A stretch of 64,000 bases of DNA from Pisolithus tinctorius (taxonomy: Eukaryota; Basidiomycota; Agaricomycetes; Boletales; Pisolithaceae), in assembly GCA_024663395.1 (NCBI GenBank), contig JANFAH010000018.1:620001-684000 (forward strand). The letters are read 5' to 3'. The notes under the pieces were generated by a model. That model was given only the letters and a program-made list of their open reading frames with translations. It had not been told where the DNA came from and did no database searches. Position numbers and translations under genes: made by a program. This document shows positions 41,779 through 54,000 of the stretch, piece after piece (the first letter of the stretch is position 1; every line of letters begins with the position of its first letter).

Positions 41779-44700
41779 TCAACACTGGGAAATGTATTTG
41801 AAACATTCCTGCCATTTGTTTCCATGGACCATTTGACTCAAGTCCAGCTCCACACATCCTCTAGGAATAATTAATTTGGTTTGCATTGAATAAAATGGGG
41901 CCTGCAAAGATGCAGGTATCCATAAAAGCAATCTCCCCTGTGGGCCTATGATCCAGCCATCAGGGTGCAGCAGGACTTGTTGAGATATGTCCTCCAATGT
42001 GTGGTCATCAAGAAGTTGTCCACTGTCAGATAATGCATGTGATGAGACTGAAGAAAAGCAAATGGGGTGTGTCCCATGAATCTGGGTGGCTGTCAGAATA
42101 AAGTCAGATACTGTGACAGCATAAATACAGATAGCTGTAAATAATGTACTCACCATTAACATGTAACATGGTAGGATGACCATTTCCATCTCCTGGGATC
42201 CCAACAGCTTCACCCACTGAGCCAGAAATAATCATGTTGGCATCAGAGGAGAATGCAACTAAGTGGGCATCCTGAGTATGCCCCCTCAGAGGGCTGCCAA
42301 TCTGATCTCCACTCTTTGCATCCCAGACCCTCACAGTCTTGTCCTCTGAGCCTGAGACAATCCTGTTGCCATCAGGGGAGAATGCAACTGAGGTGACATA
42401 ATCAGTGTGCCCCTTCAGAGGGCTGCCAATCTGATCTCCACTCTTTGCATCCCAGACCCTCACAGTGTTGTCCCAAGAGCCTGAGACAATCCTGTTGCCA
42501 TCAGGGGAGAATGCAACTGAGGTGACATGATCAGTATGCCCCTTGAGAGGGCTGCCAATCTGATCTCCACTCTTTGCATCCCAGACCCTCACAGTCTTGT
42601 CCCAAGAGCCTGAGACAATCCTGTTGCCATCACAGGAGAATGCAACTGAGGTGACATGATCAGTATGCCCCTTCAGAGGGCTGCCAATATGATCTCCACT
42701 CTTTGCACCCCAGACCCTCACAGTTTTGTCCTCTGAGCCTGAGACAATCTGGTTGCCATCAGGGGAGAATGCAACTGAGGTGACATAATCAGTATGCCCC
42801 ATCAGAGGACTGCCAATCTGATCTCCACTCTTTGCATCCCAGACCCTCACAGTGTTGTCCCAAGAGCCTGAGACAATCCTGTTGCCATCAGGGGAGAATG
42901 CAACTGAGGTGACATAAGAAGTATGCCCCTTCAGAGGGCTGCCAAATTGATCCCCACTCTGTGCATCCCAGACCCTCACAGTCTTGTTCCAAGAGCCTGA
43001 GACAATCCTGTCACCATCAGGGGAGAATGCAACTGAGGTGACATGCCAAGTATGCCCCTTCAGAGGGCTGCCAATCTGATCTCCACTCTTTGCATCCCAG
43101 ACCCTCACAGTGCTGTCCAAAGAGCCTGAGACAATTCTGTTGCCATCAGGGGAGAATGCAACTGAGGTGACCTCAGAAGTATGCACCTTCAGAGGGCTGC
43201 CAATCTGATCTCCATGCTTTGCATCCCAGACCCTCACAGTGGAGTCCCTTGAGCCTGAGACAATCCTGTTGCCATCAGGGGAGAATGCAACTGAGGTGAC
43301 ATGATCAGCATGCCCCTTCAGAGGGCTGCCATTCTGATCTCCATGATTTGCATCCCAGACCCTCACAGTCTTGTCATTTGAGCCTGAGACAATCCTGTTG
43401 CCATCATGGGAGAATGCAACTGAGGTGACATGCCAAGTATGCCCCTTCAGAGGGCTGCCAATCTGATCTCCATGATTTGCATCCCAGACCCTCACAGTGT
43501 TGTCCCTTGAGCCTGAGACAATCCCATTGCCATCAGGGGAGAATGCAACTGAGGTGACATAAGAAGTATGCCCCTTCAGAGGGCTGCCAATCTGACCTCC
43601 ACTCTTTGCATCCCAGACCCTCACAGTCTTGTCCAATGAGCCTGAGACAATCCTGTTGCCATCAGGGGAGAATGCAACTGAGGCAACATGAGAAGTATGC
43701 CCCTTGAGAGGGCTGCCAATCTGATCTCCACTCTTTGCATCCCAGACCCTCACAGTGGAGTCCCTTGAGCCTGAGACAATCCTGTTGCCATCACAGGAGA
43801 ATGCAACTGAGGTGACATAAGAAGTATGCCCCTTCAGAGGGCTGCCAATCTGATCTCCACTCTTTGCATCCCAGACCCTCACAGTGTTGTCCTGTGAGCC
43901 TGAGACAATCCTGTCACCATCAGGGGAGAATGTAACTGAGGTGACAAAATTAGTATGCCCCTTCAGAGGGCTGCCAATCTGATCTCCACTCTTTGCATCC
44001 CAGACCCTCACAGTGTTGTCCTCTGAGCCTGAGACAATCCTGTTGCCATCAAGGGAGAATGCAACTGAGGTGACAACATCAGTATTCCCCTGTAAGACAA
44101 GCTGCACAGCTGGCCAGTCCTGGAGACCCCCCTGAGCAACTTTCACAAGGTGGGAGAATTTGCACATAAATTGTTTGGAAAACAAGGATGTAGAAGGTGC
44201 AAAGGGCAATGCAGACAGGTATAGGTGTGGTGCACTGCATGAAATTGCTGTGGTAAAGCATTGCAAAAATTTGACCCCATCTGTTGCTAATGCTGCTGGT
44301 ACTTCACAACCTGCATGGCCCTGCACATGACATCAGGTGACATCAAGTGCCACTTGCCAACTGGAGTACTTACCTGTAACCATCTGGCTGTGATTGCAAG
44401 ACAGGATTCAGCACTTCCCAATGCTCCAAGAAGGCTAAGAGCCTCAATCCAGAACAATATTTTTTCACTCTCTACAATGCCTTGCACAGATGTTGCAAGG
44501 CATGAGTCAAACTTGGCCATCTCCAAATGCTCTGCCCAGAATTTGCAAGAGTAGGACAAGTGTTGTGAAATATTTGCCTTGATTCTCTTGGCCAAATCAG
44601 GAATCTGGGAGTTGCTAAGGTACGAATTTTCCAGCCTGCAGATATTGAAATGCAGCTCCTTGGTGAGCACTTGCAACGAGGCATAGGCTAGATTACTCGA

Positions 44701-47068
44701 CTCAGAAGTGTCGATGAAGTAGACCCCACTTCGTGAATGATCAGTTAGGAAGTCATAGAAGGATGCATGGAGAGGTCGAACAGGAGACGAGTGGTCAGCA
44801 ATACCACCCAGCACTGGAGCCATGAATTGAAGGATGATGACTACGTCATAGTGATCTTCTTCATTGGGGAAGAGACTGTGCATATGATTCAACGCTGCCA
44901 GGGGTAAAGGTTCCAACATCGTCAGAAGCTGCTGCATGACAGAGCGGAACCGCAGAAATGGTGTCCCTGACTTCGGCACGACGCTGCCTAGGATGGTAGC
45001 ATACATGCCATCCAAAAGTGTCTTCCCCTCGTCCGATGGCATGGCTATTAGGCTCTTGAATCGTTCTTCCACAGTTTCACCAAAGGCGCGATTTGGGTCG
45101 ACAAATTCGCAGGCCAGACGTGCCCACTCGAACAAGCCATTCGACTTGTGAACAATCTGCTGTATCTCCGTAGGCCCAATACTGTCTTTGAGACTAAGAA
45201 GTTCCTTGGAAACGAATAGAGTGATGTCACGCTGCGCCAGCTCTGCGGGGACATCGTCCAGACACATCGCTCTGACGTTCATGGCATCCCTTAGAGCACG
45301 TTCAATATCCGATAAGGCTCGGGACGTTAGCAAGATCCGAAAATTCGACGGCAAATTTGCGCCTTCCTTCGATGTCAGAAGCGACAGAATATGCTTCCTC
45401 GATAAGACCCCCCCGCTTTCATCCAACGCATCGATCACCACCACTACATTCCCAACGATAGAACCTGCAGCCTTGGACAAAGGCTCCAAGATCAATTTCT
45501 GCCACTGTTGCAACAAGTCGGGCGTCATCTTCAGAGAGGGGTCTTCAGCGAGAACACGACCTAATGCTCGTCGAAAAGCGGGGTAACGGCTGGCCAAATC
45601 ATGGGAAATAGTCGTCAGCATCTTCTCTTCCCGACGCTCAGCCTGCCTGTCACGGGCAAAACAAAAGCAAGACCCAAGCCCTCCCACATCCTTGAGCCAG
45701 GACGCAATAGTATGGGCGATCGCAGATTTGCCCCTTCCAGCCTGCCCGTGAAGCCATAAAATCCGTCGAGCATCGGGGTGAGTATCCTTGACCCAGTTGA
45801 TGATGTCCTGCAGAATCTCAGTCCTCGTGTTCTCTAGGCATTTCTTCATCGTATTCAAGCCCGCCCCGCCTGTGTAAGCCATGCCCTCCATGTTCAGGTC
45901 CTCCAGAACGTGATACACGTTGATCTGGATGTCCCAGGTCTGGCAGTCTCGGTATTGCTGCATCAACTCGTCTAGATTCTTGCTGTAGTCGTTGATGGCA
46001 GTCTGCGTCTCAGACATTATGTTCTTTCCGAGTCTCTTCCCTGTGGTAAGTATGAGGTCAAACCTCAACGAAACAACAACAGACGTACAAAAGTTTGTTG
46101 TTTCTGAATAATCTCTGATGAACTGCGCACAGGTATTGATTACCTGCGCAATCTTCGCCAACGGGACTCTCATGGTATCAATGTTCTTGATAGGTGTCGT
46201 CGTCCGAAAGGAATGCGTACACAGAGCCGACTTTTTTCAAGAGCTCCGATATCGCATTATCTAGGTTCGCTTGCGTAATGAGCAACTGGCGCAAGGGCTG
46301 TGAGTAAAGAAAGTAGATAAAGGACTCTGAGGCGTACTTGGGAAGCGGCCGTGAGAATGCCCAGCGCTATCTGAGCGTAGGGATGGACCTGCACGGGATC
46401 ATTCAGTCGCGGCGCAGATGCCAGAACAAACCTACGCACGTTTGCAATGGTGGTGACTACATTGTTAAAGATTTTAAGAGGTTGGAGATAGGTGCTACTC
46501 AAGTTCTGAAGTTCGGCAACCGCGGTACTAGCTTGTGCGACAGTGTTGACAGCAATTTCGCCAGCACGTGGGATGGGTTTCATGCTCTCGAAAACTTGTC
46601 GAGCAACATCGAGGTCATCACCCGCCAGAGCTGGCTCAGGATCAGGACCTGCTTTACTGGGCAGCCCTTGAGTCTATGAAAGATAAGCGCTTAGCAATAT
46701 TGTCGCAGTGCCGGACGCCGTAGAACACATACATCAACATCTTGGGCAACTTGTCGCAGTTCTGGGTCTTCCTGGGCCTCTTCAGGTGCAACGGGATCGG
46801 CAGAGGAACTTGACGGGCCTCGGTGAGACCGGATGAAGCGACTTTTCATAGCGGCCAATTTGCCCTTAAAGCCATGACTCGAATGCCCAGGATTCGCCGC
46901 AGTGCCTCCGACAGGAGCCTCAGACTGCCCTTGAGACTTGTGTTTGGCCGATACATCAGTCTGGTGCGCCGGCAAAAACAGATTGCTTACTGGAGGGACG
47001 TTAGGCGCTGATGAGGGTGACTTTCCAATGTACGGTAAACGACGTTTCTTCGGCTGGAGTCTGGCCAT
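41779..47068 (-). pseudogene. NLR2: NACHT-WD40 NLR protein, 15 WD40 units, N-terminal frameshift
   Basis: Same six-exon layout as NLR1 and NLR3. The start is ATG 47,068 (MARLQPKKRRLPYIGKS). The helical domain exon covers about 46,672-46,340. NACHT is in the exon ending near 44,373, with Walker A GQAGRGKSAIAHT and Walker B VVVVIDALDES. The WD40 exon is 44320-42154 (2167 nt, exactly seven units longer than in NLR3), and the last exon 42110-41779 has an intact C-terminus (DGWIIGPQGRLLLWIP ... LDLSQMVHGNKWQEC). In exon 3 an extra base near 46,190 turns DDTIKNID into DDTYQEH-stop, which should truncate the protein before NACHT. A downstream start at MRVPLAK (46,173) could still give a shortened product. 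It is the closest relative of NLR1 in this window. Confidence 0.9.
42218..44098 (-). repeat. WD40 tandem array of NLR2, 15 x 129 bp
   Basis: Fifteen 43-residue units. Residues after GHT vary (DV, NF, SY, SH, SY, WH, DH, SE, WH, SY, DY, DH, DH, DY, QD), as do those after SGS (E, Q, R, L, N, W, V). The scaffold of each unit is almost unchanged. Two units use DANHGDQ instead of DAKSGDQ. Confidence 0.92.
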
Positions 47069-47152
47069 TGAGGAATCGACGGTGTGATATATACTGCGAG
47101 TTGGATTGCAATGTCGTTTGGGTATTGAGACGAGCAGTGGTAACTGCGTGCT

Positions 47153-47903
47153 GTGTAGGTGTCTGGTGTACACGTGTGGATGGGTAGCCGTCTCCGTGCT
47201 GGTTCTCACAAGTTCACAACCACGCTCAGCTCGCTCGTTCTGCTGTCTCTGTCCCCTTCCTGACTTGCAGGCTTCCCTCTTCCATCTCATCAAACCCCTC
47301 TCGCTCGGGCTTCGACCTTTTCCATCCCGCCTTGCATGCCCCCGTGGGAGAGCGTCACACCGGATGGTCAAATACCTTAGTGCGGGCCGTAATCACCGAA
47401 CGTCAGCAACAGCAGGGGATAACGAACAAGAAATAACCGTGACATCTGCCATCTGAGGTAGAACCGAAAGGCGAGCCACCCTCGAAGAACCCCCCGCAAT
47501 ACTAATACCATCGTCGTACGAAGCGTGCAAAGACTTGTCTTCCACTACGCTCACTTGGACTTCGCCACTAGCCCTGTGTCTGCACACGGTTCAATTTATG
47601 AGTTGTACTGACTTGCCACCGAAGGCGCTGCGGCCCGCGAACTGCCACGGTTCCCAGCTTATGCATCGTCCCGGGATTTCCACTCTGCTACGCGTAAGCC
47701 TCCTATTTCCTCGTGGTAGTCTTCTGCACTTTTCTTAGTGTCGTCTTGCCTTCGAGACATCCGCAGCCAGTCACCAATTTGACTAATTTGACTACAAACT
47801 TGGCTCCTCAATTCCCTGTAGATACTCCTTCCCTAATATCAATTCGGGCGCATTTTGCTATGTAGCGTGCATGTGGGTGGTGTCACCTGGAAACCATTGA
47901 CAG
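47153..47903. repeat. NLR upstream block, copy 2 (empty transposon site)
   Basis: Homologous to 32,191-32,941. Here GTGTAG occurs once at 47,153-47,158, showing the pre-insertion state of the DDE_Tnp_4 site. No gene. Confidence 0.8.
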
Positions 47904-48140
47904 TAGACTTCCTCATTGCATCCCTCACCCATTCCCGTACATTGTCCGCGACTATCAAGAATCGAAATCAAAGCACAGATGAGGGGAGGTTCCGGATGTG
48001 GCTGTCCCATACGTTGGTGCTGGCATGGGTCCTTTCAAGAGATTATCCCGGATACATCTGTGCACCTCGTCGGCGTTGAGGCAGGAGGCGAGGGTGCATA
48101 GGGATGAATTTATCGCGCTAGTGTGTTATGATAGATCCCT
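47885..48140 (+). pseudogene. TRP5 beta-domain fragment
   Basis: Fragments of the beta domain: the plus-strand reading gives LIGSLTHPRP..IVRDYQE, EVPDVAVPYVGAGMGPF and the [13 protein letters not shown] block, in several frames. About 250 bp only. It retains CpGs. Confidence 0.7.
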
Positions 48141-48199
48141 TCTGGTTCCCACTTCATGCCTCGAGATGGCGAGGCCCACACACAGCGGACTGTACAAAC

Positions 48200-48440
48200 G
48201 GGTAGGTACGTCTACATTTTCCGCAACCAACTCCGCCTCCCCTATCGCGTTCAACATCACACTGCTTCTGTTTATCGCAGCTAACCGTTCCCCCGATACC
48301 GGCGCAGGGCTACTAGTCTTGATCAATAACTACTACGGCACGACACTGATTCTGGACAGAGCCTCGCAACGAACCATTACATGGCGAAACGCAGGCTGGG
48401 CATCTGGAGGGTTCTTGTTAGTGGAGGGATGGGAGAGAGC
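48200..48440 (+). pseudogene. Fragment of a second 7TM-like gene (plus strand)
   Basis: IAFNITLLLFIAANRSPDTG and GLLVLINNYYGTTLI resemble PLIFNIAQIIFITTDRIPTTGEV followed by LLLINSYV of the intact minus-strand gene at 49,013-50,230. Only this TM6-TM7 piece remains. The same relic occurs near 36,880-37,090 and 60,930-61,150. Confidence 0.55.
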
Positions 48441-49012
48441 AGAGCAGTGGTAGTCGGAACAAGGGATGTCACGCTTGACCCGGCAAGTTTAGAGACCGTA
48501 TCAGTGAGGTGCTGACGGATCCCAAGCAACTTGCCACACCCACAGAAGAAAATAAGCGTTTCATAGCGTGATTTCCAACCCTCCGAAATCAAAGTTACTT
48601 TTGTGTCTCTCTTCAGCCATGGCGTGCTCGCTTACAACTCTAGTTGAAGTGATAGGTTGCGACCGCCCACATACTGACAACGTAATATACTTATGGGATG
48701 CGATTGGTCCTAGGGGTTTGTGTTCTTGTTTTGTGTTTGTTAAAGTCCTGAATGCAATGAATAGGAAGAATGTGTTGGAAGTTGGTGCGAGACCATCCCG
48801 GGCTGAATCGCTGTCAGTGCACCTGTACCCGGCACCGGGGACAAGTATGGTATTGAATGAACGAGTTGTTGATTTGGGCTGCCCTCCCGCGTATTGTAGT
48901 ATCGTACAAGCAACTTCGTATAGTTCATCAATTTGTGAACGTCGTCGCCATCGTCTACGTAAGGTATTTAAGAAATGTCCTTTGCCAGTGGCCCAGGAAT
49001 AGAACCAGTAAA
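48441..49012. other. Repeated spacer, no supported gene
   Basis: Plus-strand frame 48,568-49,002 is open (MACSLTTLVEVIGCDRPHTD), but its counterpart at 61,342-61,695 is only partly conserved, and no domain is recognised. It probably is part of the repeated segment listed at 36,740-37,470. Confidence 0.4.
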
Positions 49013-50230
49013 TCATACGAAGGTATACTTCTTCGCTTTCTCCGAGGGGGAGAGTTGGTTGAGATTCGTCCCAGTGTCCAAGCCTGTAGTGCCATGTGTG
49101 AGAGACCCCTCGCCTACTAATGCGATAGAGCTCCTACTCTTCCCGCCAGCAGCACGGTCCTTTCCAAAGTTTGGTTTGCAGGAGGTGAACATGCGCTCAG
49201 GTAATGGTTCGTTGCGAGTCCGAACCCACTCTGATCCCGAGGACCATAGTGTCGCGCACATTACCCCCAAGACAGTTACATAGCTGTTGATCAAGAGCAG
49301 CACTTCGCCGGTGGTCGGGATCCGGTCAGTCGTGATAAAGATGATTTGTGCAATGTTGAAGATGAGAGGGAAGACAAAATTGGCGACAGATATATAGAAG
49401 ATTCGGCGGATACGGTCCGCAATGCTGCGCGCTGCATGTCGGGACATGCATGAGTTATTCATACCCTCACAGAGACGCACGGTGGTATGCTCACCTCTAT
49501 TTATCGACGATGTGCGGACGTGGAGGTTGTAAAGGAAAAAGCTGACGGAGTACCTAGAAAAGATGTTCAATGGATCACGTACAGTAGTAGACGGACACCA
49601 ACTTACAAGTTGTCGACGATTTGCATCGTCCACTCGGCGATCATGTAAGGGTTACGGAACCAGGCACTGGACTCATTATTCTGAGTGAGAGCGTTAGTCG
49701 TTATCCCAGACCGAACGTAGTCAAGAACGGCAATGGTCTGTGCAAAATGCTGCTTAGCAACGAAACTAAACGTTGATGAAAAAACCCACGATAACGGCCA
49801 CTCGAGCGCACTTGATGCAGAATGGGAGTGCAAAGATTTTCACTAGAGTAGCAGGAGGCGTACTGCCAAGGGGATAGAGAGCGAAGAGGCGAGTCAACAA
49901 TATTGAGTCATACAGTAATGGCGAGAAGTAGAGGAAGACAACTGTAGCAATGAAGACACTTGCTGACACCTGGCCGAATGGTTCCAATATGTACTTCAGG
50001 GTGGTCAAGCCCATCAATACACCCATGGCTAGGACGTGACAGATAGCAAGCACATTTAGTCGGAATACGAGGCGGCGTCGGGACTCTTTGGTTGAGAGTG
50101 CAATAAGGACAACAAAGAGGGTAAACAGACAGGCAGAGAAAGCAGTGGTTACCACGATGTAGTCGAAGCCTGGGCGTACGGCGCTCACGAATGCAATAAT
50201 GATAGCTTCTGAATCCGCCGTTGAGGACAT
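49013..50230 (-). CDS. Seven-transmembrane protein, apparently intact
   Basis: Start ATG 50,230 (MSSTADSEAIIIAFVSAVRP). The first exon holds about four hydrophobic segments (YIVVTTAFSACLFTLFVVLI; LNVLAICHVLAMGVLMGL; VSASVFIATVVFLYFSPLLY; FCIKCARVAVIVGFFI) and ends near 49,772. After short introns come an extracellular-like loop with several NxS/T sites (LTQNNESSAWF), a fifth segment (MQIVDNL|YSVSFFLYNL), then SVANFVFPLIFNIAQIIFI and GEVLLLINSYVTVLGVMCAT, and a Ser/Thr-rich cytoplasmic tail to 49,013. The layout is that of fungal orphan 7TM receptors of agarics; ligand unknown. It is duplicated with the NLR module, which may reflect linkage only. Confidence 0.75.
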
Positions 50231-50269
50231 TTGTGGGGTGATGCACTTGAATGAATACGCACACATTAA

Positions 50270-50935
50270 CTTAGATATACTCTACCACATGTATTGGGTG
50301 ATTGATCGTTGATTTGCACAGCCCATGATGGCAGAATCCACTGAGAGGACTGGTTTGAATCCCTTGAAGGGTTAGTGGCTACGGAGGAAAAGCCTAACAG
50401 TGAAACCATACGATTAACAATTGGACGCCTTTCCTCGTGGTTTAAGAGCGCTTTCGTACTCCAGTGGAACCGTTAAGCTGTGTCCCGTTCAGTCAGCCAG
50501 AAATGCGGTTGAGATATGTAAGTGTTCCACTGGTACAACGGACTCAATAAACACGCCTTGGAAACCTCGCACCCAATTCCGAACATTGATGGAAGGTTGA
50601 GGCACTGATTATCGAACACGAGAAACGGGATGCCGATTGTCAACAGCGTAGCCTCGAGAGGCAGGGAAGAATGGAAGAGCCTGACGTGCCGGTCGATGTT
50701 GCTGTGCACAAAGCAACTCGATGGACGAGAAATTACAAGTTACGGTCAAGAATTGATGCAGGCCTTGACGACAACTTGATTTATCATCGATTGCTATTGG
50801 CCGATATACCGTCTTCGAATGACTATAATTATAGGCTTCCAAAGTACCTTGATAGCCTTCAATTTTCAGTCTGCAATGTTTTGCGACCGACAACAGGCTG
50901 TGGTACCTGTCAGACCCGGCGGGCCAATTGACCTG
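50270..50935. repeat. Duplicated non-coding segment (with 62,945-63,612)
   Basis: Highly similar pair downstream of the 7TM gene 5' end. Landmarks are GTGTCCCGTTCAGTCAGCCA, TGCCGATTGTCAACAGC and GACTATAATTATAGGCTTCC. Similarity ends after CGGCGGGCCA at about 50,930 and 63,612. Frames here are short and shifted between copies, so I do not call a gene. Confidence 0.8.
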
Positions 50936-51059
50936 TGATTTATCCTACGGAAAGTCGCCCAGTGGTCAACATACTGTAGATGCATAGGATCTGGAACCGG
51001 GATTAGCAACCCTGCTATTTCTACGGAAAGCCGGACAATCACGCTTCCGTAAGGCCGAA

Positions 51060-54000
51060 ATTAGGAATTTTTCTGGCAGCCAACCTGACGGACGTGCAGC
51101 ATGTATTTCGGAGTGAAGCTGCGTCCGCAAAAACAGACGGTGCGGTCACAACAGGGACATTTTTCTCTCACGGCAATCTCATTGTTCTGAGCTACGCACA
51201 CCGCATAACTAACCCGCTCTCGTTCGCTTGCTCACGGCCCCCACAGACCCACCCTCAGCAGACGAACCATTCAAAATCGACATCGCCAACGACGCTTGGT
51301 CAGATACGTCGTTTGGTGCTGTGAAAACGGCCGAAGTTCTCATCGGATGGGTGTTGGTTTCTCTCGCACACGATGGAAAGAGCTCTATATCAAATCCTAA
51401 ATATTGGTTGCTGTTACAGTAGACACTCTTGTCTTCTGTGTCCTCCGTTCTGCCATTGCGACCTGGCTCCCGCTGCTGAGCTATCGTGACAACCTTGCAG
51501 GAATTGTCAAGGAACCTATCTCCCTTTCACACGTCCCCGACCTCGATCTTGGCGGTGTATATTCACCTGCACGTGCCGTGCTTGCGACATTATGGCCCTG
51601 TGCTGGGAAAAGAGTTGGCATGGATTCTCTGATGGAATGCCTCGCAGCTGTATTTGGCGTGTTCCGTGCCTTGGAACGTGAGTGTGAAACTAACTGTATT
51701 TGAGGATGCGCTCTCTCAGACAGGGTATTCAGGGTGATTCGGCGTGAATATGTATCATGGTAATCGAATTGTACAGGGAGGCGCATTGGAAATTTCGGGA
51801 TCAAGGAGAAGCTGATCTTCCTACATTCTATCCTCTGTTTGTTTTCCGTGCCAACTTACAAACACTGGTTATACATTATCTTCCTTTCGACACGCATGCT
51901 CTATTGGAATTGTACCCTTGCACCCTTTGTACCTTCGCGGTGGTTGAATGCACAATCAAGCCAAGAACACCTGTCGTCGAAAACCTCGAAACAACTTCAT
52001 GACACTCTTTACCGTGCCGGTATCGAGGCGCTATTATCCGTTGAAGATCTCAGGCAGCCTGCCGACACATTATTGGATGCACTTTCGCGCATGTGCATGG
52101 ACCACTCCCTTTCCCTCTTGCCATGCCTCTTTTCTGCACGTCTTTGTGCAGTAAATCGCCACCGCACAACGTTTTCCCCCTCTTCGTCCGGGTTGGGATC
52201 TCCTGCCTTGGCCATTCGTGATGTCGTGCGCGCTGATGCAATGGAGGTCTGGGAGTCCTGTAGGAAAGTCCTTTTACGCGGTACCGTAACGGTGGACTCC
52301 GGACCGCAAAGGACGGACGCGTGGATGACGCTTGTAGGGATCTTGGACGTGATCGAGGAGGAGCGCTTGTATACCCTGCGCACAACTATTGGGTCAGGCA
52401 ATCGGAACACGGCTCCCAGTCGTGATGTGGAGTTCACTTTGATAGAAGCGAAGGAGCTTGCGCTGGCCACAGTCGAGCGCACGGGTCAGGTTTGTAACTC
52501 GAATGACATGTTTGTTGTGACTCTGGCGATAGATGTTCTCGACGTGCTGGTAGGAGTTGAGTATGAGCTGATAGGCGGCGAATTGCAGAGGTTACTGGGC
52601 GCTATTGTCGGTGTGAGTAGTAGTAATTTACCTGGTTTTTGTCTTGGCGTACCTCACAGACTAATCTTTGGTTTCCTAGTTGCCGCATCCGCTCTCCGTC
52701 CAGACAACAGATGCTGTTCAGTGACTACTTTCGGACCTTCTCGATTATCACACTGAGACCCGTACGGTACACGCGTACATTCTCACCCTTCTTACTGCCT
52801 TCTCTTCACTCACCCTTCCTGAGTCAGTGTCCTCGCAGTCCCTCCCTGTACCACCGCATGACTTGATGTTCAGTCCGCTGCGGCCATGTCTTCTGTTGCT
52901 CACTAGAGCTCTCTGTATGGTTTTGACCGCTTTACAATCTGTAGAATTGGCGCTGGCTGTTTGGAAGAATTTACGCGGGCGTAGAAAGCATACACTGCTG
53001 AAAGAGGTCAAAGTCGACGCGGCGGTAAGCGATGAAAGACTGATGAAGGGGAGGCGACACCAACAGAGGGACATGCTAATGATGATGGCATGCTGCGGTC
53101 GAAGTGTCACTCGCTAGCACTTGCAATTACTCATGTTTCCCGTGTGTCTGGCACCGTTCTCGCTAGCATCTCCCTGTATGCGTATGTCCCCGACACTCGG
53201 AATCCAGGAGTCGTGTGGGACGAGGTTGGGAAGCTGGGGTGGGTTATTGCCTGGGAGTGTATGCAACACGGACGAGGTGAGTGGCAAGATGTAGATCTCC
53301 AACGTGAATATGAAAGCAAAAGAAAGAAGCACAAGAAGCGGCAACGCGAAAGGGAATGACAGGATCCTTATATGCTAGTTTCGGATGACGTCGTCGCTTC
53401 TGCTGTGTTGCGATGTCTATGTGATGTCCGTGCTCCGTTGATACGAGTTGCGAGCTCGCCAATGCCTGTGACGCTAGGCCAAAGTGACATATTAGGAAGT
53501 GATGAAATCGTGAAGTTGCTGGGTGTCGTCGGCGACGAAGGCATGTCTGCAGAGTTAGTACTAGAAATCGTGCGTATGGCGTACCTTACTATTCCTCTCT
53601 GTGCTAACTGCATCCACACATGTACAGGTCAGGACACTCTGTGCAAGTTTCCCAAACGCATGGCTTCCAACATCCTCAGGCTGGTGCCATTATCAAGACG
53701 AGCATTGATATTTTAATTTGCCACTTCTCTCCTCAAAGTCGATGGTGCGGCTCTTCAGCAACGCTTACACGGGAAAACTTAGGCGTTGCCCTACTTTAGG
53801 TGCTAGCTGATCAGTGGATAAGCGTCATTGAGTCCATTCTTTCAATTGCCCCAGATTCATATCTCATCGGAAACATTGCCCTACTGTAATATTCAGTGCA
53901 GCTGCTCCGGAAGAGGTGCTCCAGAGGTTCATCTGCCTTCTCTTGACCATTCGACATTTGGAACTACCAACAAACTTGATGGATAACTGGGTCAAGACCA

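Larger units (their letters stand above)
39362..44622. other. CpG-free block 2 (about 5.3 kb)
   Basis: No CG was found on reading every line from 39,362 to 44,622. The block starts near the end of TRP5 copy B and spans unidentified sequence, another TRP5 relic, the 3' region of NLR2 and its WD40 exon. It stops inside the NACHT-bearing exon. Confidence 0.9.
41530..50935. repeat. Segmental duplication, module 2 copy
   Basis: This segment and 55,235-63,612 are colinear: TRP5 tail, NLR gene, NLR upstream block, TRP5-beta fragment, 7TM relic, 7TM gene on the minus strand, and a further 600 bp. Similarity ends within a few bases of 50,935 and 63,612. Most of the length difference is seven WD40 units (903 bp). 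Confidence 0.9.

Noticed and set aside
50270..50935. Gene in the duplicated segment next to the 7TM gene
   Set aside because: Frames shift between the two copies and no domain is visible.
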